Below, in pieces: positions 1 through 6,038 of a stretch of 6,823 nucleotides of DNA (positions are counted from its first letter, which is position 1; each line of letters starts with the position of its first letter). The notes beneath the pieces are model-generated. The model worked only from the letters and a program-made list of their open reading frames with translations, was not told where the DNA came from and did no database searches. The stretch is from assembly GCA_013820975.1 (NCBI GenBank), contig JACDHQ010000113.1:1-6823 (forward strand), given 5' to 3'. The translations under genes were made by a program, and so were the position numbers. Source of the stretch: Gemmatimonadaceae bacterium (GTDB lineage Bacteria > Gemmatimonadota > Gemmatimonadetes > Gemmatimonadales > Gemmatimonadaceae).

Positions 1-871
1 TCACATACCAGCCAAGGTGCTTTCGGAACTCGATCGCGGCGCCTTCCGGGTCCACCTCGTACGCCTCGACCATGCGCGCATGGTCAAGTGCGATCGCAAA
101 TCGTCCTGCCACGTCGGGCGACGGGCGCATCGGGCGCCCATCGAGCGCGTCGCGCACCTGGTCGAAGATCCACGGCTGGCCGAACGAGCCGCGCCCGATC
201 ATGATCGCGTCGCACCCGGTCTCGCGATGCATCCGCAGGGCATCGGCGGCCGTCTTGATGTCGCCGTTGCCGATCACCGGGATGGACACCGCGGCCTTAA
301 CCGCCGCGATCTCGCTCCATCGGGCGCTGCCGGTGTACATCTGCGTCCGGGTGCGCGGGTGGAGCGCAATGGCCCGTGCCCCGGCATCCTGGCAGCGGAG
401 GGCGATGGCGGCGGGGTCGCGCATCTCCTCGCTCCAGCCGCTCCGGATCTTCACCGTCACCGGTAGCGTCGAGCCGGCCGCGACGGCGCGGATGATCTGC
501 TGCACGAGGTCGAGGTCCTTGAGGCACCCCGACCCGCCGTTCCGGCGGACGACCTTCTTTACCGGGCAGCCGAAGTTGATGTCGATGAACTCGGGCTGGA
601 ACACGTCGGCGACGAGGCGCGCGGCGTCCCCCATGGCATCCGGGTCCGATCCGAAGATCTGGACGCCGATCGGACGCTCGTCGGCGCCGAACCGCAGCTT
701 CGACACCGTGGCGGGATTCTCGCGCCGGATTCCCTCGGCCGAGAGGAACTCGGTCACGACGACGTCCGCCCCATGTGCCCGGCACAGGCGGCGGAACGGG
801 GACTCCGAGACGCCGGCCATCGGGGCCAGGTACAGCGGAGTCGAAGCGGCGACGTCGAAGGGGAAGCGCAT
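1..871 (-). CDS. dusB: tRNA-dihydrouridine synthase, DusB type (3' end beyond window)
   Basis: This flavoenzyme reduces specific uridines in tRNA to dihydrouridine, using FMN and NADPH in the cytoplasm. The open frame from ATG at 871 gives 290 visible residues of the TIM-barrel Dus domain and is still open at position 2. Visible motifs are the FMN-site start APMAG (16-20), the signature INFGCP (98-103) with C102 as the expected catalytic acid, VKIRSGW (140-146) with flavin-contacting K141, LHPRTR (170-175), IGNGD (200-204) and the phosphate-binding IMIGRG (223-228). The frame ends in RKHLGWYV, a stretch that in DusB lies near the start of the C-terminal helical domain, so roughly 30-60 residues are missing. 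ATG 871 is the only usable start: the next in-frame stop upstream is at 914-916, and no other start codon lies between. AGGG sits 5 nt upstream. The gene is divergent from the IIA gene. The family call is secure; the DusB subgroup is judged from motif wording. Confidence 0.93.
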   Translation of the reverse strand, partial: MRFPFDVAASTPLYLAPMAGVSESPFRRLCRAHGADVVVTEFLSAEGIRRENPATVSKLRFGADERPIGVQIFGSDPDAMGDAARLVADVFQPEFIDINFGCPVKKVVRRNGGSGCLKDLDLVQQIIRAVAAGSTLPVTVKIRSGWSEEMRDPAAIALRCQDAGARAIALHPRTRTQMYTGSARWSEIAAVKAAVSIPVIGNGDIKTAADALRMHRETGCDAIMIGRGSFGQPWIFDQVRDALDGRPMRPSPDVAGRFAIALDHARMVEAYEVDPEGAAIEFRKHLGWYV

Positions 872-1002
872 GGGAACCCTGAAAGCTAGCCGGACGCGGA
901 AGTCGCTGCAACGTCAGGAGTTGACGGCACTTCCCTCCCGAGGCCCGTCGGGGTAACTTCGCTCGTTCGACGAATGACAGCCCGTGAAGCCGGCAACCCG
1001 GC

Positions 1003-1007
1003 GAGGA
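1003..1007 (+). promoter_or_regulatory. Ribosome binding site GAGGA of the IIA gene
   Basis: GAGGA lies 6 nt before ATG 1014. It decides the start in favour of this ATG over the in-frame GTG at 984, which has no comparable purine-rich site and would add ten residues (MKPATRRGSS) that do not look like the family N-terminus. Confidence 0.75.
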
Positions 1008-1013
1008 TCATCG

Positions 1014-1466
1014 ATGGAACTGCGCGAGTTCTTCAGCGAAGATGCGGTCAAGCTCGACCTCCAGGGGACGACCAAGGACGACATCCTCAAGGAACTGATC
1101 GGCCTGCTCGGCCTCGACGAGAAGTCCGAAGGCATGCTGTTCAAGATGCTCAAGCGGCGCGAGAACCTCGGGTCGACCGGGATCGGTCGCGGTATCGCCA
1201 TCCCCCACTGCCGTTCGCTCGTCGTGAACAAGCTGCGGGTTGCCTTCGGGCGCAAGAAGGACGGGGTGGACTTCAAGGCGATCGACGAGAAGCCGGTCAA
1301 CTTCTTCTTCCTCATCGTCGCGCCGCCCCTCGAGGTGTCCAACCAGTACCTGCCGGTGCTCGGCAAGATCGCCCAGTTCAGCAAGGAGCCCGACGTGCCG
1401 GGACGGCTGCTCACGATCACGCAGTCACGCGAGTTCCTTGCGCTCCTCGAGGAGAAGCGGGTGTAA
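1014..1466 (+). CDS. Stand-alone PTS EIIA domain protein (PtsN/fructose-type, EIIA-2)
   Basis: This is a cytoplasmic phosphocarrier domain of 150 residues, the usual size for PtsN (EIIA-Ntr). The family accepts phosphate from HPr/NPr on a histidine. As a free domain without a fused IIB or IIC it normally regulates (nitrogen, potassium, stress) rather than transporting sugar. The motif around RENLGSTGIG and GIAIPHCR is clear. H65 is the expected phosphorylated His, and R49 sits 16 residues before it, as the conserved Arg does in E. coli PtsN. The second active-site His of that protein, 47 residues after the phospho-His, corresponds here to Y112 (in NQYLPVL), an odd substitution. No HPr, EI, kinase or rpoN gene is in the window, so the partners are unknown. 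It is monocistronic, with a divergent dus gene upstream and a heptamer repeat plus terminator 2 nt after the TAA stop. The domain call is secure; the regulatory role is inferred. Confidence 0.92.
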   Translation: MELREFFSEDAVKLDLQGTTKDDILKELIGLLGLDEKSEGMLFKMLKRRENLGSTGIGRGIAIPHCRSLVVNKLRVAFGRKKDGVDFKAIDEKPVNFFFLIVAPPLEVSNQYLPVLGKIAQFSKEPDVPGRLLTITQSREFLALLEEKRV

Positions 1467-1468
1467 TT

Positions 1469-1503
1469 CAGCTATCGGCTATCAGCTATCAGCTATCAGC
1501 TTG
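1469..1503 (+). repeat. Five-unit heptamer tandem repeat, copy 1
   Basis: Five contiguous 7-bp units begin 2 nt after the IIA stop codon. Units 1, 3 and 4 are CAGCTAT, unit 2 is CGGCTAT and unit 5 is CAGCTTG. There are no spacers, so it is not a CRISPR. The same five units in the same order occur on the opposite strand at 2671-2705, with a single difference in unit 3. The array leads directly into a terminator hairpin at 1512. Read as protein it gives a 7-residue period (LSAISYQ), which produces spurious ORFs. Confidence 0.95.
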
Positions 1504-1511
1504 TTCGGAAT

Positions 1512-1540
1512 GCGCCCGGCGTTGCCGGGCGCTTTGTATT
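1512..1540 (+). terminator. Intrinsic terminator of the IIA gene
   Basis: There is a perfect 9-bp stem, GCGCCCGGC (1512-1520) with GCCGGGCGC (1524-1532), and a 3-nt GTT loop. It is followed by the T-rich tail TTTGTATT (1533-1540). It lies 45 nt after the IIA stop codon, just past the heptamer array. The T-tract is on the plus-strand side only, so it should act on the IIA transcript and not on the facing DUF3667 gene. Confidence 0.85.
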
Positions 1541-1613
1541 GAGTTCCACCTGCCAGACGCACGCTGCAGGAAGAAGAGTCGCCGCAGCGGTCCGGCACCG
1601 AAGTCCATCAGTT

Positions 1614-2576
1614 TCACGCGCCGAGGACCCAGAGGTAGGCGGCGATCCCGACGGACATGACGCCGATGATGATCATTGGGTAGGCGTTCGCGAGCACGAG
1701 TGACCGCGCAACCGCTCCACGCCAGCGGCCCCCGTAGACCCGGCGCAGCGCAATGACGAAGTACACAGCGAGCCAGGCGAGCACGAGGACATCGGCTGTC
1801 CCCTCGATCGCGCGCGGCGCGCCAGCGATCGTGACGACCGCCTCGATCGCCTCCGCCCCGGCCGTCACGGCGAAGAAGAAGGCATGCGCATGAAGGGCAA
1901 ACACGAGGTGCAACGGAAAGCGCATCCGCCGCGAACGATAGAGCAGCTGCAGCAGTGCGGCGTAGAGCGGCATGAACACGAACATCGCATTGGGGACGTT
2001 GCGCGACACGATCGACTTCCATCCGTCCCCGTCCGCGGTCAGTCGGAGAGCGCCCCGCTCCAGCCGGCGTTCGAAGGCGGAGTCGCCGTTCCCGAGCACG
2101 GTACGCGTCTCACCCGCCGCAATCCGCGCGCGTGCCACCGAGTCGGTCGCCGCGATGCGCGCCACCTGCTCCGGCGTCCGGTTCCGCGCCCGCCATGGCT
2201 CGAGGTCGATCGCCGTGACGATGAAGAACACGATGCTGCAGAGCAGGTAGATCCTCACCGGCGTGAGGTAGCGGGCCCGCCGCCCCGCGATGTACTCGAC
2301 CGTCAGCGCCCCGGGACGCAGCAGCAGCGTGCGAAGTGACGACACGACCTTGCCGTCAACGTTGGTGATCGATTCCCATGCGTCGTAGGCAAGCTCGCCG
2401 AGCGTCAGGTCGACGGGAGCATCGCGCTGGCCGCAGCGGGCGCAGTACTCGCCAGTGAGCGCGGTGCCGCAGTTGCGGCAGGGCGCCGTGGTGTCCGTCT
2501 CCGCCTCACCGGCTACCTCGGGGAGGCCGGGCGGTTCGACGAGCACGGGGGACGGGGGAGTCGTCGGGACCGACAT
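1614..2576 (-). CDS. Zinc-ribbon multi-spanning membrane protein, DUF3667 family
   Basis: This 320-residue protein has no assigned function. It starts with a Pro-rich segment (1-30), then a zinc ribbon CRNC (33-36) and CARC (45-48) with the sequence GEYCARCGQ typical of DUF3667. A cytosolic stretch then ends in LRPGALTVEYIAGRRARYLTP-like wording (positions 86-106) just before the first membrane helix. Hydrophobic segments lie at about 105-123, 195-213, 221-250, 258-279 and 293-318. A variable hydrophilic Arg/Ala-rich region (about 125-190) separates helices 1 and 2. The conserved-looking HLVFALHAHAF (223-233) contributes three His. No signal peptide is seen. The start is ATG 2576; no clear Shine-Dalgarno precedes it, so the start is less certain than the frame. 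It faces the IIA gene and follows the guaA terminator, so it is probably its own transcription unit. No terminator is visible in the 73 nt after its stop. Family assignment rests on motif recall. Confidence 0.85.
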   Translation of the reverse strand: MSVPTTPPSPVLVEPPGLPEVAGEAETDTTAPCRNCGTALTGEYCARCGQRDAPVDLTLGELAYDAWESITNVDGKVVSSLRTLLLRPGALTVEYIAGRRARYLTPVRIYLLCSIVFFIVTAIDLEPWRARNRTPEQVARIAATDSVARARIAAGETRTVLGNGDSAFERRLERGALRLTADGDGWKSIVSRNVPNAMFVFMPLYAALLQLLYRSRRMRFPLHLVFALHAHAFFFAVTAGAEAIEAVVTIAGAPRAIEGTADVLVLAWLAVYFVIALRRVYGGRWRGAVARSLVLANAYPMIIIGVMSVGIAAYLWVLGA

Positions 2577-2610
2577 GCGGCGAAGTTACGACCGGCGCGG
2601 CGACGTGTAA

Positions 2611-2639
2611 ACAATACCGCCTCGCCGCCCAGACAACAA
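2611..2639 (-). promoter_or_regulatory. Candidate promoter of the DUF3667 gene
   Basis: On the minus strand, TTGTTG (2639-2634) and TATTGT (2616-2611) are separated by exactly 17 nt, about 35 nt before ATG 2576. The match to the sigma-70 consensus is partial (3/6 and 4/6). It is the only AT-rich stretch in the 130-bp gap. The -35-like box lies within the T-rich tail of the guaA terminator. Promoter rules of this host are unknown, so this is a weak call. Confidence 0.3.
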
Positions 2640-2662
2640 AAGCGCCCGCGCGGAGCGGGCGC
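2634..2662 (-). terminator. Intrinsic terminator of the proS-lysA-phosphoesterase-guaA operon
   Basis: On the minus strand an 8-bp perfect stem, GCGCCCGC (2662-2655) with GCGGGCGC (2649-2642), encloses a 5-nt loop. It is followed by TTTTGTTG (2641-2634). It lies 44 nt after the guaA stop, past the second heptamer array. The T-tract is on the minus-strand side, matching the direction of the operon. Confidence 0.85.
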
Positions 2663-2670
2663 CTTCCGTT

Positions 2671-2705
2671 CAAGCTGATAGCTGATCGCTGATAGCCGAT
2701 AGCTG
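2671..2705 (-). repeat. Five-unit heptamer tandem repeat, copy 2 (inverted relative to copy 1)
   Basis: Read on the minus strand from 2705, the units are CAGCTAT, CGGCTAT, CAGCGAT, CAGCTAT and CAGCTTG. This matches copy 1 (1469-1503) at 34 of 35 positions; only unit 3 differs (GAT for TAT). It begins 1 nt after the guaA TAA stop and is followed by the operon terminator, the same order as at copy 1. Confidence 0.95.
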
Positions 2706-2706
2706 T

Positions 2707-4248
2707 TTATTCCCATTCAATCGTCGCCGGCGGCTTCGAGCTCACGTCATACACGACCCGGTTCACCCCATCCACCTCGCGGATGATCCGGTTGGAGATG
2801 TGCGCCAGCACGTCGTGGGGAAAGGGAAACCAGTCGGCCGTCATGCCATCCGTGCTCGTCACGGCCCGGAGGCCGAGCACATGGTCGTACGTCCGCTCAT
2901 CGCCCATCACCCCCACGCTGCGAACGGGAAGCAGGACCGCGAAGGCCTGCCAGATGTCGTCGTACAGCCCGGCGCGACGGATCTCCTCGAGGTAGATCGC
3001 GTCCGCCTTGCGGAGGACGCCGAGCTTCGTCTCGTCCACGTCGCTGAGGATGCGGATCGCGAGACCGGGACCGGGAAAGGGATGCCGGCCGACCATCTCT
3101 TCCGGCAGGCCGAGCTCGCGCCCGACATGGCGCACTTCGTCCTTGAACAGCTCGCGCAGCGGCTCGATCAGCGCGAAGGTCATGTCGGGCTTCAACCCGC
3201 CGACGTTGTGGTGCGTCTTGATCGTCACGGACGGCCCTCCCGAGGGCGCTGCCGACTCGATGACGTCGGGATAGAGCGTCCCCTGCACGAGGAACGCGGC
3301 GCCCACGGCATGCTCGGCGGTTGCATCCTCGAACACGTCGATGAAGGTGTGCCCGATGATCTTGCGCTTCTGCTCGGGGTCCTCGACGCCAGCGAGGGCG
3401 CCAAGGAACCGAGCCGTCGCATCGACCGAGACCAGGTGCATGCCCATGCTCGACCGGAACATGCGCTCCACCTGTTCGCGCTCGTGGAGTCGCATCAGCC
3501 CCGTATCCACGAACACGCAGGTGAGCTGGTCGCCGATCGCCCGATGCACGAGGGCCGCGGCCACCGAGGAATCGACGCCGCCGGACAGCCCGCAGATCAC
3601 CTTCTGGCCGCCCACCAGCTGGCGAATCCTGCGGATCTCATCCTCGATGAACGCGCCCGGCGTCCACGTCGGCTTCGCGTGGCAGATCTCGAACAGGAAG
3701 TTCGCGACGATCTCGGAGCCACGGGGGGTATGCGCGACTTCGGGATGAAACTGCACGCAGTGGATTGGACGCGATTCGTGCCGCATCGCGGTGACGGGAT
3801 TGCCGGCGCTCGTCGCGGTGACGACGAACCCCTCGGGGGGGGCATCGACGTGATCGCCGTGGCTTGCCCACACTTCGAACGACTCGCCCGCGTCGAACCC
3901 GGCGAACAGGGCTCCAGGGTCGATGACGCGGACCGCCGCGCGTCCGTACTCGCGGGCACCTCGCTGCACGACGCCCCCCGCCATGTGTGCGACGAGTTGC
4001 ATGCCGTAGCAGATCGCAAGCACCGGCGCGATGTCGAGCACCTCGGGGTCGAGCCGTGGCGCATCGGCAGCATAGACCGAGTTCGGTCCACCGCTGAGGA
4101 TGATCCCCGTCGGCGCCCAGTCGCGGATCCAGTCGGCGGTCCGCGACGGCGGGTGGATCTCCGAGTAGACCCGGGCTTCCCGGACGCGACGTGCGATGAG
4201 CTGCGTGAACTGCGATCCGTAGTCGATGATCAGGATGCGACTGATCAT
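2707..4248 (-). CDS. guaA: GMP synthase (glutamine-hydrolysing)
   Basis: This enzyme converts XMP, ATP and glutamine to GMP, the last step of de novo guanine nucleotide synthesis. The protein is full length (513 residues). The N-terminal class I glutamine amidotransferase domain (about 1-190) has the triad C80 (in AICYGMQ), H168 and E170 (in QFHPE). The ATP-pyrophosphatase domain follows with the P-loop SGGVDSS (222-228). The C-terminal dimerisation domain carries GRHPFPGPGLAIRI (387-400) and ends in the hallmark KPPATIEWE. No motif is missing. ATG 4248 directly abuts the TAG stop of the phosphoesterase gene (TAGATG), so translation is probably coupled. The nearest purine-rich site, GGAG, is 12 nt upstream, which is a poor spacing. 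It is the last gene of the operon; a heptamer repeat and terminator follow the TAA. Confidence 0.98.
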   Translation of the reverse strand: MISRILIIDYGSQFTQLIARRVREARVYSEIHPPSRTADWIRDWAPTGIILSGGPNSVYAADAPRLDPEVLDIAPVLAICYGMQLVAHMAGGVVQRGAREYGRAAVRVIDPGALFAGFDAGESFEVWASHGDHVDAPPEGFVVTATSAGNPVTAMRHESRPIHCVQFHPEVAHTPRGSEIVANFLFEICHAKPTWTPGAFIEDEIRRIRQLVGGQKVICGLSGGVDSSVAAALVHRAIGDQLTCVFVDTGLMRLHEREQVERMFRSSMGMHLVSVDATARFLGALAGVEDPEQKRKIIGHTFIDVFEDATAEHAVGAAFLVQGTLYPDVIESAAPSGGPSVTIKTHHNVGGLKPDMTFALIEPLRELFKDEVRHVGRELGLPEEMVGRHPFPGPGLAIRILSDVDETKLGVLRKADAIYLEEIRRAGLYDDIWQAFAVLLPVRSVGVMGDERTYDHVLGLRAVTSTDGMTADWFPFPHDVLAHISNRIIREVDGVNRVVYDVSSKPPATIEWE

Positions 4249-4758
4249 CTAGAAGGCCCACTCCGGCCCCGACAGGGTCAGGAACTCCACCTGCTTCGTC
4301 GCGAGGTCGATCACCGCAGCGCCGGGGGTCCCGTACACCCAGCCACACCCTTCGCCGGGGTTGACGAGCAGCGTATCGCCGCGGTGCTTCATCTCCTGCC
4401 GGTGCGTGCAGCCGTGGACGACGATCGAGTGGGCATCGATGGAGCGGGCCTGGACGTCCGCGATGTCGTTCACGACGAGGATTCGCTCGCCTGCGATGTC
4501 GAGGCTGTGCGGGCCCTCGAACAGTTCCGCACCCATCGCGCGCTGGGCCATCGCGATCAGCCCTTCCCGGTCGCCGTCATTGCGGCCGAACACGCCGGCG
4601 AGCGTCATCTGCGTGTCGATGAAGGGCTGCAGGGCGAAGGGCGCGCAATAGTCGCCGCAGTGCAGCACCATGCCGATGCCCTGCGCGGCCATCTGCCGGA
4701 GCAGTTCCCGCACCGCCGGCAGTCGGTCGTGCGTGTCGGCCAGCACTCCGATCTTCAT
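4249..4758 (-). CDS. MJ0936/YfcE-like metallophosphoesterase with altered metal-ligand positions
   Basis: This is a small (169-residue) calcineurin-like phosphoesterase of the MJ0936/YfcE group, whose members hydrolyse phosphodiesters with two divalent metals; the natural substrate here is unknown. Visible motifs are DTH (D8, H10), HCGD (33-36, D36), GRND (58-61, N60), HGCTH (115-119) and NPGEGCG. Compared with my recollection of MJ0936 (ligands D8, H10, D36, N59, H97, H120, H122), the THG motif is replaced by VVND with N97, and the HTH motif reads CTH with C117. Two of seven ligand positions are therefore non-His, while D8, H10, D36, N60 and H119 remain. ATG 4758 overlaps the lysA stop by 4 bp (ATGA), and GGGAG lies 5 nt upstream within lysA. 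The stop abuts the guaA start. The operon position gives no clear substrate. The fold call is secure; activity is uncertain. Confidence 0.9.
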   Translation of the reverse strand: MKIGVLADTHDRLPAVRELLRQMAAQGIGMVLHCGDYCAPFALQPFIDTQMTLAGVFGRNDGDREGLIAMAQRAMGAELFEGPHSLDIAGERILVVNDIADVQARSIDAHSIVVHGCTHRQEMKHRGDTLLVNPGEGCGWVYGTPGAAVIDLATKQVEFLTLSGPEWAF

Positions 4759-6038
4759 GTCGTCTCCCAGTTCGGCACGACGACCTCTGCCCGCACGAGG
4801 TCCTCATACGTCTCGCGCCGTGTGATCACGGCCTGGCGGCACCCATCGACCATCACCTCTGCCGGGCGGCACCGTGAATTGTAGTTCATGGCCATCGCGT
4901 AGCCGTACGCCCCCGCGCCGTGCACGGCGAGCAGCTCGCCGGGCTGCACATCCGCAACATCGCGGTCCAGCGCGAGGAAGTCCCCGCTCTCGCACACCGG
5001 GCCGACGACGTCGGCGACGACCCGCGCACTGGTCGGCCCGACGGCCTCGATGCGATGATAGGCATTGTAGTGCGATGGGCGCAGCAGCTCCGTCATTCCG
5101 GCGTCGGTGATGACGTACTCCTTGCCGCCGCTCCGCTTGCGGTAGAGCACCCGGGTGAGCAGCACGGCTGCATCGCCGACGAGGAACCGCCCGGGCTCGA
5201 GGATGAGCTGCAGCCCGGACGCGGCGGCGACGCCGGTCATGATCTCCGCGAAGCGCGTGAGGTCGGGCGGCGTCTCGGCGTCGTAGCGCACGGCGAGCCC
5301 GCCCCCGACATCGAGGTATCGCAGCGTGTCGACCCCCTCGGCACGCAGCTGCTCGCAGAGGGCGAGCAGGCGCTCCGTCCCCCGCTCGTACGGCTCCAGG
5401 AACGACAGCTGGGAGCCGACGTGCATGTCGAGGCCGAGCAGCGTCACGTGGGGCCACGCGTGCGCGAGGCGCGCCAGCTCGAGCACTTCGTCATGCGGCA
5501 CGCCGAACTTGTTGCCCTTCTCGCCGGTCTTGATGTACGCATGCGCGGCCTCGACGGTGATCTCGGGGTTCACCCGGATGGCCACCGGCGCAACGCGTCC
5601 CGCGTCGGCCGCGACGTCGTGCAGCAGGCGCAGCTCGCCTTCCGACTCCACGTTGATCAGCAGCACGCCAGCGGCCACCGCGTCGTGCAGCTCCCCGCGC
5701 GTCTTGCCCACCCCGCCGAAAATGATCTCCTCGGGGCGGAACCCTGCGCGCAACGCGCGGAACAACTCGCCTCCCGAGACCACGTCAGCCCCGCTGCCGT
5801 GGGAGCGCAGCAGGTCGAGCACTCCCCTGCTGCTGTTCGCCTTGAGGCTGTAGTGCACCCGGTGGGGAACGTGCGCGAGCGCGCCGGTGAGGCGCGTGTA
5901 CCGGTCCCGGATGGTGCCGGCGCTGTAGACGTACGCCGGGGTGCCGACGGCATCGGCGATCGCCTCGAGGGCGACGTCCTCGCAGTGCAGTGTGTCGCCG
6001 ACGCGGGCGAATCCCGGCACTAGTAGGCCCGTGCCCAC
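4755..6038 (-). CDS. lysA: Diaminopimelate decarboxylase
   Basis: This PLP enzyme decarboxylates meso-diaminopimelate to L-lysine, the last step of lysine synthesis, in the cytoplasm. It has 427 residues, the usual length. The N-terminal alanine-racemase-like barrel carries the PLP lysine K66 in HYSLKANS. HVGSQ (206-210), the glycine loop DVGGG (243-247) and EPGR (281-284) bind the cofactor phosphate and substrate. The C-terminal beta domain has CESGD (349-353) with C349, which reaches the partner subunit's active site in the dimer, and GAGAYG (374-379) with Y378. The Asp/Cys pattern fits DAP decarboxylase rather than arginine or ornithine decarboxylases. I chose GTG 6038, which overlaps the end of proS by 19 bp, because of the strong site GAGGAGG 4 nt upstream. 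The alternative GTG 6020 overlaps the proS TAG (TAGTG) but has no nearby site. Confidence 0.96.
   Translation of the reverse strand: MGTGLLVPGFARVGDTLHCEDVALEAIADAVGTPAYVYSAGTIRDRYTRLTGALAHVPHRVHYSLKANSSRGVLDLLRSHGSGADVVSGGELFRALRAGFRPEEIIFGGVGKTRGELHDAVAAGVLLINVESEGELRLLHDVAADAGRVAPVAIRVNPEITVEAAHAYIKTGEKGNKFGVPHDEVLELARLAHAWPHVTLLGLDMHVGSQLSFLEPYERGTERLLALCEQLRAEGVDTLRYLDVGGGLAVRYDAETPPDLTRFAEIMTGVAAASGLQLILEPGRFLVGDAAVLLTRVLYRKRSGGKEYVITDAGMTELLRPSHYNAYHRIEAVGPTSARVVADVVGPVCESGDFLALDRDVADVQPGELLAVHGAGAYGYAMAMNYNSRCRPAEVMVDGCRQAVITRRETYEDLVRAEVVVPNWETT

Noticed and set aside
871..908. A dus promoter made of TTGCAG and TAGCTT with a 17-nt spacer on the minus strand
   Set aside because: Each box matches only 3/6, and the transcript would start so close to the ATG that the ribosome site would be lost.
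72..956. A 294-codon plus-strand open frame opposite dusB
   Set aside because: It is an antisense shadow. The minus-strand frame with GCP, VKIR and IGRG motifs is the real gene, though it is open at the left edge.
921..959. A sigma-70 promoter for the IIA gene using TTGACG at 921-926
   Set aside because: No -10-like hexamer is found at 16-18 nt; the only AT-rich candidate (TAACTT, 954-959) is 27 nt away. A sigma-54 type site was also looked for and not found.
1469..1503. A CRISPR array
   Set aside because: The units are 7 bp, directly tandem and without spacers; no cas genes are nearby.
1541..1613. A terminator for DUF3667 in the gap after its stop codon
   Set aside because: Only a 4-bp stem can be drawn and there is no T-tract on the minus strand.
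2513..2716. A small minus-strand ORF beginning inside the heptamer array near the guaA end
   Set aside because: Its N-terminus is just the translated repeat (SYRLSAISYQL) and then the terminator and out-of-frame DUF3667; no ribosome site is present.
2800..4884. A 694-codon plus-strand open frame antisense to guaA and the phosphoesterase
   Set aside because: It mirrors two recognised genes, resembles no known protein, and shows the Arg/His/Asp/Gly-rich composition typical of antisense shadows in GC-rich DNA.
4920..6023. A 367-codon plus-strand open frame opposite lysA
   Set aside because: It is an antisense shadow; the minus strand carries every lysA motif with no break.
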